Source: Oscillospiraceae bacterium (lineage in GTDB: Bacteria; Bacillota; Clostridia; Oscillospirales; Oscillospiraceae). From it: DNA of 5,200 bases. Shown here one piece after another: positions 1 to 5,107 of this stretch. The notes under the pieces are model-generated. The model ran no database searches. It was not told where the DNA came from and was given only the letters and a program-made list of their open reading frames with translations. The stretch lies in assembly GCA_016290695.1 (NCBI GenBank), contig JAEEUX010000183.1, forward strand, positions 1 to 5,200, read 5' to 3'. The translations under genes were made by a program, and so were the position numbers. Positions within the stretch are counted from its first letter, which is position 1. Every line of letters starts with the position of its first letter.

Positions 1-138
1 CTTGGTCTCGGTCTTGCTGCCGTCGTTGTTCGTTACGGTTTCGCCGGACTTGGGTGTTTCAGTCGTGCCACCGCCGGAAACGGGGCCGGAGGGATTTACA
101 GGTCTATGTCCGCCGCCTTCGGAGGCGTTCGGGTCATA
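1..138 (-). other. Gly/Pro/Thr-rich linker at the window edge
   Basis: Residues about 1347-1392: GGGHRPVNPSGPVSGGG followed by TTETPKSGETVTNNDGSKTE. In related Bacillota proteins such a linker, with N/D-G-S/T-K/T-T-E-T repeats, often leads into C-terminal S-layer homology domains. This points to a cell-wall anchor just left of the window; that is a prediction, not something seen. Confidence 0.6.
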
Positions 139-3100
139 GGTATAGGTTGCGGTAGTTACCGCGCTTATGAAGCCGCTCTTAACAGCGGAGTCCAGTTCAG
201 ACCAGTCAAGCGCAGGACCCCAACTGCTGCCGGAGCTGCCGGGTCCGGGAACGAGGACTTCTTCTCCGAATCCGACGGGCAGTTCCCCGGAATTCACAAT
301 GACAGGCTCGACCTTGAATTCAAAACCATCGGGAACAGGAGCTTCGATAGCTTTTTCTATACGCTCCACCCACATCGACATGCCGGAGCCGCTCATCATG
401 CAATACCTATATGCTACGGGTGTCGGATAGAGGGCGACTGCCTTTACAGTGGTGGTGTCCGTTACGGTAAAGGGGCCTACATAGCGCTTAGCGGTATCGC
501 TCAGCTTGAAATACGATTCTTCGCTGCTGTTATCGAGCGTGGCGGGGTCGCTTCCGTCCGTGGTATAGAACACTGCCGCGCCCAGAGTCGGGCAGTCGAT
601 GGAAACGGTCTTGCTCTCTGCAAACTTGCCGCTCTCGGGGAGCTTGGGCTCCTCGGGCTTCGGCGCGCCGTATATGCCGTGAACGACAACATCATCGTCA
701 GGCATGACGAAGGAATAGCTGCCGTCGGCATTTTTGGTAACCTCAAGCGTGGTTGCTTCCGGCTCTGTTGATTCTTCGCCTCCGCGCAGACGCATTATTT
801 CCAGCTTCTTCACGAAGGCGTCAACAACGACTTCAACGTCCGTCAAATCCATAAGCATAGCCGGACTTGAGCTTGAAGACATGGAAGAAAGCACGCTCTT
901 CACGTCTGCGGTTACGGTGACGGTCTCGCCCTTTTCCGCCTTCTCGGAGGAAGCGGTCAGACCGTAGCCGGACACATAGATATAATGTCCCGTGCCGATG
1001 TCGCGCGTCTGAGTCTCTCCGCAATACTCACAGGTGCGCGTCTGCGTTCCGTTACCGTTATCTTCCCATCTGCTCCAGTCGTGTCCCTGCGAGGGAACGG
1101 TTTTCGTTGCAAGGGTTTCGCGTATTAAGCTGTGGCAGGCGGAGCAGCGCAGCGCCGTCAAGACTTTGACGTCGTCCATGCAGTTTTTGCCAGAGGAAGA
1201 TACGCCCATAGTTTCGTAGGAAGATAAGATTATAGTTTCGTAGGAATCCTCATCCACACGATGGGGAATCAATATATAAACTAAGTAATAAGTGCCGTCT
1301 TCGCACTGTTTTCCATATCCTTGTGCCTCTGTGCCCGGACATACTATAACAGGCTGGTCGGAAAGGCAATAACCGAAATCCGGGGATAAAGATATGTTGG
1401 CGGTCATATCATTGCCGCCTACCAATTCTGAACCGTCACTGTAAGAGGGTAACCAGTATGCTGCCGGATAGGTTTCTCCGTCAATTTCAACGGGAGTGAT
1501 GCTGTAGTGCGCTCCTTCGGGAACGCTCACATCCGGCGTCGGGTGGTCTTCGCGCTTATCTCCGCACACGGGAACACTGTTGAATATGATCTCCGGGGTA
1601 ATCTCGGTAAACCAGATGGCATAAGCCGTAACATCGCCGGTAAGCGGCGAATCCATAAAGTCCGATATGGCTTCCTGCAGAACATCAAGGCTGCTGTATT
1701 CGGAAACAGGCTTGGGCGCAAAGCCGATGAAGCGATAGCCCTTTGCGGTGGGGCTGCGATCGTACATATACTCACTGAGATAATGAGCAAGCTCATATCC
1801 CTTAAGCGCGCCGGTAATGGTTACGTTTTCGCCATGGCCGCCCATATCTATGGTTACGGTATAGGTATCTTCGCCGGGAGCGGCTTTTTCGCGGTAGTCT
1901 GCATCAGTGCACTTGGTGCAGACGCGCTTCTGCCAGGTGCGTCCGGGAGCGCTTTTAGTAAGCATCGCATCAGCAGCTTCCTCATCCGTCATATCCTGCC
2001 AGTCGCCCCATGCGTGCTCCGGCACGAATTCGAGGTAGCATTCCGCTTCAACCTCCGCGTCGGAACCGGCAGGTCTTGATACTGCATTGACCATAAGTCC
2101 GGCGTTGATAGCTGCCTTATTTGCTTCGGCGCATATAAGATTTGTATCTTCATTGAAGGCATAACCATAGTCGGCGATAAGCTCGATATCCACCAGCTCG
2201 TAGCCTTTGCCGCCCTGGAAGAGCTCGTCTTCCGCACACCTATGGTCATAAGCCCACCATTTGCGCTTGCTATAGTCGAGGGTCGCGTGCTGCCCGTCGG
2301 GAAGCGTAACGGTGAAGTCGCCTATTTTATCTCCGCAAACGGGAGTCTTGCTTGTCTTGAGCGTAACCTCGTCGAGAAGCTTTGCCCACTGGAGATAAAC
2401 GGTAGTGTCCTCGGTTATATAGGGAGACGAAGTCTGCTGCATTTCTTCATAGAAATCCGCCCAGCTATCATAACTGGCTTTCAGACCATAAAAGCCTAAG
2501 TTGGGAATCATGCGAAAGAAGCTGCCGCTGGGGTACGGGGAAGACGAGCCGCCCATAGAAGGAGCATATACGGAGCTGCCGGAGGGTACCGCGGAAGCAG
2601 TGCCGTAAGAAACTGCTTTCATCTTGCGCGGTGAACCGTAAGCGGGGAGTACCCATCCTTCCTCCGAGGGAAGGAGAGAATACATATCGCCGCTTGAAAG
2701 CCCGCTCATAAACAGAGCCGAGGCTTTATCGCTGCTATACTCGGTCTCGCCCTGCAGCGCGAGCAGAACCGCCATGCTCAGCGGGGTGTCAGGGCCGACG
2801 TTCTTGATGACCGCCTGTGTCTTGCCGCCGTGTCCGTTATAATTTACGGTTACAGTATGTGTGACATAGGGGACGAATTTGCCGTAAATGGTGGTATCAT
2901 TTGTTATGGTACTGTCGAGGTCAATCGGGTTCTTGTATTCCGGGTCGGTATAGTAGCCTTCAAAAATATAATCGCCCTCTATACCATATTGTTCGGGATT
3001 AGGACGAGAAAGGTTAAGCGACTCGAAAGTAACATACGCTGCTTGCTCCTGAAGGACCTTTTTCGTGCTGTCCGGAATACCTTCAAGATTATACTTAACC

Positions 3101-4176
3101 GTAACGGTATACGAAGGAATGGGAACAAATTTGACGTAAATGGTGGTTTCCTTGGTCAGACGATCATCCTCGCTAACCGGATTCTTGTATTCCGCGTCGT
3201 AATAGAAGCCGTCAAAGTAATATGACTCATCCAGATCATATTTTGTGGGATTCTTGAGGTGAGAATAATTGTTGAGGAAAGCCTTCAGTTTGCAGCCTTC
3301 TGTTCCATAAAAAACATTATAATTCTTGTCGGAATAATATCTAATAACGATATTATATTCATGAGCATTGCTTATGGGAATAACCTTATAAAGGTATTTC
3401 CCTGCTATATCCTCGCCGTCCGCAGCGGTTGTTTTGGCGAGCGTGTACGTATCTGTCGGAAAACGGCTGAGCAGCATGCATTCTTCTTCAAAATAACCGC
3501 CGGTGACGCTGCATACAGTGTAGTTAGTTATATCGACATTTTTAAAATAGCCGCCGGTGATATTGAGTTGGGTGGAAAATGCGTTGTTGCCGTAAGCATC
3601 GAGTTCGCCGTCGAAGACGCCGCCGGTGATATCAACGTTGCTGTAGCTTCTCAGCGCTTCTTCTTTGCTGATAAGCTTTCCGCCATTTATTTTAACTGTT
3701 ATACAATGGCCGCCAATATAAAGCGCAGCCGCACTGGTACTGCTGCTCGTTGTTTCGACAGTGCCGCCGTTTATTGTAATGTTGCCGTATTCTGGTTCAC
3801 TTGCGTATGAAAATATTACGTAAGACGTGTTCGTTGTGATTTTTCCGGTTTTTCCCTCGCTGCTGTCGTTAAGGACAAGAGAGCCGCCCTTATGCACTTC
3901 TAATGCAGTATAGTCATCCGTCTTAAACGTCAGGGTATGGCCCGCGAGATCCAGAGTAAGCGGCTTCGAAATATCCAACTGTTGGTCTATTTCCATATCC
4001 GCGCTGAGCTTTATCGAGCCGCCTTCACTGACCTTGGCAACAAGGTCGGTCGGAGACGCAACCACTATGGGGGTTTCTTCATACCCCGCCTGAACGGGCA
4101 GCGCCGTAAAGGGGATCAGGCTCAACAGCATAGCGAGCGTGAGCAAAATTGACAGAGCTTTTCTTGTGTGTTGCAT
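1..4176 (-). CDS. Large modular secreted surface protein, N-terminal 1,392 residues (runs off the left edge)
   Basis: An exported, multi-domain cell-surface protein, probably for adhesion or cell-wall/polysaccharide contact; no catalytic motif is visible and I do not recognise a named gene. The frame is open without a stop from the ATG at 4176-4174 to position 1, where it is cut by the window. The start is fixed by AGGAGG 8 nt upstream and a signal peptide directly after it. Order: signal peptide (1-30), right-handed beta-helix (about 33-232), InlB-type repeats 1 and 2 (276-352, 357-436), repeat 3 with a long Ser/Gly/Tyr-rich insert (439-599), PVCGDK/CxxC cassette A (604-756), repeat 4 (773-856), cassette B (862-1052), a charged and serine-rich stretch ending in SFVMPDDDVVVHGIY (about 1155-1169), chitobiase-C-like domain (1186-1250) and a Gly/Pro/Thr-rich linker (about 1347-1392). 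An anchor (S-layer homology domains or a sortase signal) is expected beyond the edge but not seen. It lies 52 bases downstream of a TetR gene on the same strand. Module assignments rest on recognisable motifs; the biological role is inference. Confidence 0.93.
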   Translation of the reverse strand, partial: MQHTRKALSILLTLAMLLSLIPFTALPVQAGYEETPIVVASPTDLVAKVSEGGSIKLSADMEIDQQLDISKPLTLDLAGHTLTFKTDDYTALEVHKGGSLVLNDSSEGKTGKITTNTSYVIFSYASEPEYGNITINGGTVETTSSSTSAAALYIGGHCITVKINGGKLISKEEALRSYSNVDITGGVFDGELDAYGNNAFSTQLNITGGYFKNVDITNYTVCSVTGGYFEEECMLLSRFPTDTYTLAKTTAADGEDIAGKYLYKVIPISNAHEYNIVIRYYSDKNYNVFYGTEGCKLKAFLNNYSHLKNPTKYDLDESYYFDGFYYDAEYKNPVSEDDRLTKETTIYVKFVPIPSYTVTVKYNLEGIPDSTKKVLQEQAAYVTFESLNLSRPNPEQYGIEGDYIFEGYYTDPEYKNPIDLDSTITNDTTIYGKFVPYVTHTVTVNYNGHGGKTQAVIKNVGPDTPLSMAVLLALQGETEYSSDKASALFMSGLSSGDMYSLLPSEEGWVLPAYGSPRKMKAVSYGTASAVPSGSSVYAPSMGGSSSPYPSGSFFRMIPNLGFYGLKASYDSWADFYEEMQQTSSPYITEDTTVYLQWAKLLDEVTLKTSKTPVCGDKIGDFTVTLPDGQHATLDYSKRKWWAYDHRCAEDELFQGGKGYELVDIELIADYGYAFNEDTNLICAEANKAAINAGLMVNAVSRPAGSDAEVEAECYLEFVPEHAWGDWQDMTDEEAADAMLTKSAPGRTWQKRVCTKCTDADYREKAAPGEDTYTVTIDMGGHGENVTITGALKGYELAHYLSEYMYDRSPTAKGYRFIGFAPKPVSEYSSLDVLQEAISDFMDSPLTGDVTAYAIWFTEITPEIIFNSVPVCGDKREDHPTPDVSVPEGAHYSITPVEIDGETYPAAYWLPSYSDGSELVGGNDMTANISLSPDFGYCLSDQPVIVCPGTEAQGYGKQCEDGTYYLVYILIPHRVDEDSYETIILSSYETMGVSSSGKNCMDDVKVLTALRCSACHSLIRETLATKTVPSQGHDWSRWEDNGNGTQTRTCEYCGETQTRDIGTGHYIYVSGYGLTASSEKAEKGETVTVTADVKSVLSSMSSSSSPAMLMDLTDVEVVVDAFVKKLEIMRLRGGEESTEPEATTLEVTKNADGSYSFVMPDDDVVVHGIYGAPKPEEPKLPESGKFAESKTVSIDCPTLGAAVFYTTDGSDPATLDNSSEESYFKLSDTAKRYVGPFTVTDTTTVKAVALYPTPVAYRYCMMSGSGMSMWVERIEKAIEAPVPDGFEFKVEPVIVNSGELPVGFGEEVLVPGPGSSGSSWGPALDWSELDSAVKSGFISAVTTATYTYDPNASEGGGHRPVNPSGPVSGGGTTETPKSGETVTNNDGSKTETK
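427..621 (-). other. Chitobiase/beta-hexosaminidase C-terminal-like domain
   Basis: Residues 1186-1250 of the surface protein. The family signature is clear: AVFYTTDGSDP (about 1201-1211), then RYVGPFTVTDTTTVKAVAL (about 1231-1250). These small beta-sandwich modules appear as accessory domains in secreted glycoside hydrolases and surface proteins, where a carbohydrate-contact role is assumed. No hydrolase domain is visible in the part of the protein inside the window. Confidence 0.8.
1021..1593 (-). repeat. PVCGDK / HxWxxW / CxxC cassette, copy B
   Basis: Residues 862-1052. Landmarks matching copy A are EIIFNSVPVCGDK (C871), ELV, ANISLSPDFGYCL and VIVCPGT, then HDWSRW (H1032, W1034, W1037) and CEYC (C1049, C1052). 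Copy B has an additional CSAC pair (C1011, C1014) and a 24-base internal duplication that copy A lacks. Identity outside the landmarks is low, so the duplication is old. Confidence 0.6.
1198..1245 (-). repeat. 24-bp tandem duplication inside the surface-protein gene
   Basis: Positions 1198-1221 and 1222-1245 match at 20 of 24 bases, with the same 14 bases (1208-1221 and 1232-1245) exactly repeated. The period is 8 codons, so the frame is kept, giving SYETIILS followed by SYETMGVS (about 978-993). It looks like a replication-slippage duplication more recent than the surrounding domain repeats. Confidence 0.85.
1609..1860 (-). repeat. Fourth InlB-type repeat
   Basis: Residues 773-856. TVTIDMGGHGENVTI, then KGYRFIGFAPKP (about 812-823) and DVTAYAIWF match the strand order of the family. 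It sits between the two copies of the PVCGDK/CxxC cassette, so repeats 3 and 4 each precede one cassette. Confidence 0.7.
1909..2367 (-). repeat. PVCGDK / HxWxxW / CxxC cassette, copy A
   Basis: Residues 604-756. It opens with EVTLKTSKTPVCGDK (C614) and continues with VDIELIADYGYAF and NLICAEA (C682). It closes with HAWGDW (H721, W723, W726) and CTKC (C753, C756). Copy B repeats these landmarks in the same order. HxWxxW followed by C-x2-C occurs widely in secreted Clostridia proteins as a small repeat of unknown role; metal binding or a disulfide is possible. Confidence 0.6.
2380..2862 (-). repeat. Third InlB-type repeat, interrupted by a long insert
   Basis: Residues 439-599. The opening HTVTVNYNGHGGKTQ and closing EDTTVYLQWAK are canonical for this repeat family. 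The usual span is about 70-80 residues, but here about 140 separate the two ends. The extra sequence contains a Gly/Ser/Pro/Tyr-rich stretch (about 526-552, including SGSSVYAPSMGGSSSPYPSG). The second half lacks the normal F-x-G-W-Y signature. It may be a repeat with a loop insertion or two eroded units fused; I cannot separate these by eye. Confidence 0.65.
2869..3351 (-). repeat. Two tandem InlB B-type (Listeria-Bacteroides) repeats
   Basis: Repeat 1 covers residues 276-352 and repeat 2 covers 357-436. Both share the signature hydrophobic-Y-N/S start, an aromatic 'Y-F-D/E-G-Y/F-Y' core, D-x-EYKNP, and the ending TTIY-x-KFVP. Matching elements are 84 residues (252 bases) apart; for example the 13 bases at 3182-3194 recur exactly at 2930-2942. 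These beta-grasp-like repeats are common as stalk or spacer modules in Bacillota surface proteins. The usual GG after the first strand is missing in both copies, but the second half is canonical. Confidence 0.8.
3481..4080 (-). repeat. Right-handed beta-helix region with NGG/TGG rungs
   Basis: Residues 33-232. The entry strand pattern (ISKPLTLDLAGHTLTF, about 69-84) is the cap seen in pectate-lyase-like secreted beta-helices. At least five coils follow, each with a hydrophobic-x-hydrophobic strand and a turn: ITINGGTVE (133-141), VKINGGKLI (161-169), VDITGGVFD (181-189), LNITGGYFK (204-212) and CSVTGGYFE (222-230). The spacing between the GG turns is 28, 20, 23 and 18 residues. At DNA level the GGC-GGC or GGT-GGC turn recurs. 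No pectate-lyase catalytic Asp/Lys/Arg set could be recognised, so a binding or structural role is more likely than an enzyme. Confidence 0.75.
4087..4176 (-). other. Signal peptide of the surface protein
   Basis: Residues 1-30. The basic n-region contains R5 and K6, the hydrophobic core runs from about A7 to L26 (ALSILLTLAMLLSLIPF), and the end PVQA-G fits signal peptidase I cleavage after A30 (V at -3, A at -1). There is no lipobox cysteine, so a Sec-exported, non-lipoprotein product is expected. Confidence 0.9.
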
Positions 4177-4184
4177 AGGCTTTT

Positions 4185-4190
4185 CCTCCT
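4185..4190 (-). promoter_or_regulatory. Ribosome binding site of the surface-protein gene
   Basis: AGGAGG on the minus strand, 8 nt before the ATG at 4176. It is a full consensus Shine-Dalgarno and decides the start of the long reading frame. Confidence 0.9.
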
Positions 4191-4194
4191 GAAA

Positions 4195-4209
4195 TCGCGC
4201 TCAGCGCGA
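4195..4209 (-). promoter_or_regulatory. Perfect 6-bp hairpin in the tetR/surface-protein gap
   Basis: TCGCGC-TGA-GCGCGA on the minus strand, ending 4 nt before the AGGAGG of the surface-protein gene. Only TTTC follows, so it is at best a weak terminator between the two genes. It could also be a small operator or a structure that affects translation. No good promoter is visible in the 52-base gap (4177-4228), which otherwise holds nothing else I can identify. Confidence 0.45.
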
Positions 4210-4228
4210 AAGTTTTAACGCCATTGGT

Positions 4229-4855
4229 TCATTGCGCCGCGTAGCGGTTATACAGCATATCGCGCAGGATAACGAGCTCCTCTTCCGGCTCCAGACGGCT
4301 CTGATAGACAAGGCCGACGGCGTAGCGCGTAACGGCTGCGAGCATGATATGCAACGTAACGGAGAACATTTCTTCCTCCGAAACGCCGCTTTTCAGCGTC
4401 CCGTCCACCTGGCCCTTGGCGAAAACGGCGCGAAAACGCTCGCGCAGCGCGTCCATCATGCCCTGATAGGGACTCAACTGCCTTTCACCAAGACGCTCCG
4501 CCCGGACATAGACGTTGAAAAACTGGTTGAAACGCAGGAGGTCTGCATGGCCGCGATACAGGGTAAGAAAGCTGTCGAGGAAAAACGCATAATCCTCTGC
4601 GGCAGACGTTTCCTCAGCTTTCTTGCGGTTTTTGCGGTTATCCTCCATGAAGCGGTCCCACGCCCATGTCGCCGTTTCGATAACGAGCTCATCCTTTGCT
4701 TTGAAGTAACGCTGGAGCGAGCGCAGCGTATAGCCTGTCTCGGCCGCGATTTGAGCCATCGTGACCGAAGCTATATTTCTTTGCGAAAACAGGCGATAGG
4801 CTGCTTTGAGCATCACCTGCCGCCGCTGGGACATATCCGCCGTGCTGAGCTTCAT
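4229..4855 (-). CDS. TetR/AcrR-family transcriptional regulator
   Basis: A cytoplasmic, presumably dimeric, ligand-responsive DNA-binding repressor of 208 residues, the usual length for the family. The N-terminal helix (about 9-27, with RLFSQRN) leads to the helix-turn-helix: TMAQIAAE (32-39), turn TGY (40-42), recognition helix TLRSLQRYF (43-51), then KAKDELV (52-58), matching the family pattern of YF-x-x-K-x-E-L. The usual G-T-L-Y of the recognition helix is R-S-L-Q here. The alpha-helical C-terminal half (about 80-208, rich in Phe, Tyr and Leu) is the ligand/dimer domain and does not reveal the ligand. The start at 4855 has AGGAG 6 nt upstream; M8 is a possible but less supported start. 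It ends 52 bases before the surface-protein gene on the same strand, so co-transcription and control of that gene are plausible but inferred. Confidence 0.93.
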   Translation of the reverse strand: MKLSTADMSQRRQVMLKAAYRLFSQRNIASVTMAQIAAETGYTLRSLQRYFKAKDELVIETATWAWDRFMEDNRKNRKKAEETSAAEDYAFFLDSFLTLYRGHADLLRFNQFFNVYVRAERLGERQLSPYQGMMDALRERFRAVFAKGQVDGTLKSGVSEEEMFSVTLHIMLAAVTRYAVGLVYQSRLEPEEELVILRDMLYNRYAAQ

Positions 4856-4861
4856 CTTATA

Positions 4862-4866
4862 CTCCT
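4862..4866 (-). promoter_or_regulatory. Ribosome binding site of the tetR-family gene
   Basis: AGGAG on the minus strand with a 6-nt spacer to the ATG at 4855. It supports the 208-residue start over the internal Met at residue 8. Confidence 0.8.
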
Positions 4867-4870
4867 ATCC

Positions 4871-4886
4871 TGCCGCCCTTGCGGCA
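4871..4886 (-). promoter_or_regulatory. Perfect 6-bp hairpin in the tetR leader
   Basis: TGCCGC-AAGG-GCGGCA on the minus strand, ending 4 nt before the AGGAG of the tetR gene. The layout (stem length, GC content, 4-nt gap to the ribosome binding site) is the same as for the hairpin before the surface-protein gene, although the sequence differs. Confidence 0.4.
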
Positions 4887-4896
4887 ATGGCGTTGC

Positions 4897-4927
4897 TGGT
4901 TTACGTCACACTCCATGACATATACCA
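4897..4927. promoter_or_regulatory. Candidate TetR operator: 31-bp imperfect palindrome
   Basis: Twelve-base arms (4897-4908 and 4916-4927) pair at 10 of 12 positions around a 7-base centre: TGGT-t-TA-c-GTCA then TGAC-a-TA-t-ACCA. It starts 5 bases downstream of the candidate -10 and covers the expected transcription start, the usual place for autorepression by TetR proteins. Binding is inferred from position and symmetry only. Confidence 0.45.
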
Positions 4928-4931
4928 CTAT

Positions 4932-4960
4932 ATCCTACCACAACACTATCAATATGGCAA
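4932..4960 (-). promoter_or_regulatory. Candidate sigma-A promoter for tetR
   Basis: On the minus strand, TTGCCA (4955-4960, 5 of 6 to the -35 consensus), a 17-base spacer, then TAGGAT (4932-4937, 4 of 6 to the -10 consensus). Transcription would start near 4925 and give a leader of about 70 nt. An alternative is a perfect TATAAT at 5002-5007, but it has no good -35 partner. The region is AT-rich, so chance matches are possible. Confidence 0.4.
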
Positions 4961-5061
4961 GAGCATTATTTAACATATTTTTAAGAATAACAGGTAACAG
5001 AATTATAAGTAAATGCCGACTGATTTAAGGAATATGTAACCGATTCGAGCCTGCTGCAGCG

Positions 5062-5107
5062 AAAAATAGAACGCTTCCAAGTCATTTTTCGCTTGGAAGC
5101 GTTCTAT
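5062..5107 (-). terminator. Strong rho-independent-type hairpin, leftward
   Basis: A perfect 16-bp inverted repeat (5066-5081 with 5092-5107) with a 10-base loop. On the minus strand it is followed directly by a run of five T (5066-5062), whereas the plus strand has no T run after it. It is therefore best read as the terminator of a leftward gene whose body lies right of the window, insulating tetR from it. Confidence 0.65.

Noticed and set aside
106..771. 221-codon plus-strand frame
   Set aside because: Antisense to the chitobiase-like and linker part of the surface protein; no domain is visible and the opposite strand codes convincingly.
1507..2079. 190-codon plus-strand frame
   Set aside because: Antisense shadow of InlB-type repeat 4 and cassette A; it arises from codon bias on the coding strand.
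2830..3810. 131- and 183-codon plus-strand frames (2830-3225, 3259-3810)
   Set aside because: Both lie opposite the InlB-type repeats and beta-helix and have repetitive translations mirroring the sense-strand repeats.
1..4176. Possible frameshift or pseudogene in the very long frame
   Set aside because: All codons were read from 4176 to 1 and no stop or frame change is present; domains continue in the same frame throughout.
4832..4834. Alternative tetR start at Met8
   Set aside because: AGGAG is correctly spaced for the ATG at 4855; no comparable site precedes Met8.
4232..4918. 228-codon open frame on the plus strand opposite tetR
   Set aside because: It is antisense to a gene with a clear TetR helix-turn-helix, has no good ribosome binding site and its translation is rich in Arg, Cys and His without recognisable motifs.
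5013..5039. Short plus-strand frame ATG...TAA in the AT-rich gap
   Set aside because: Eight codons, no ribosome binding site, no reason to think it is translated.
5036..5060. tRNA-like TTCGAGC segment that could mark a tRNA end or attachment site
   Set aside because: The flanking bases do not pair as a T-arm and no acceptor stem or anticodon arm was found on either strand.
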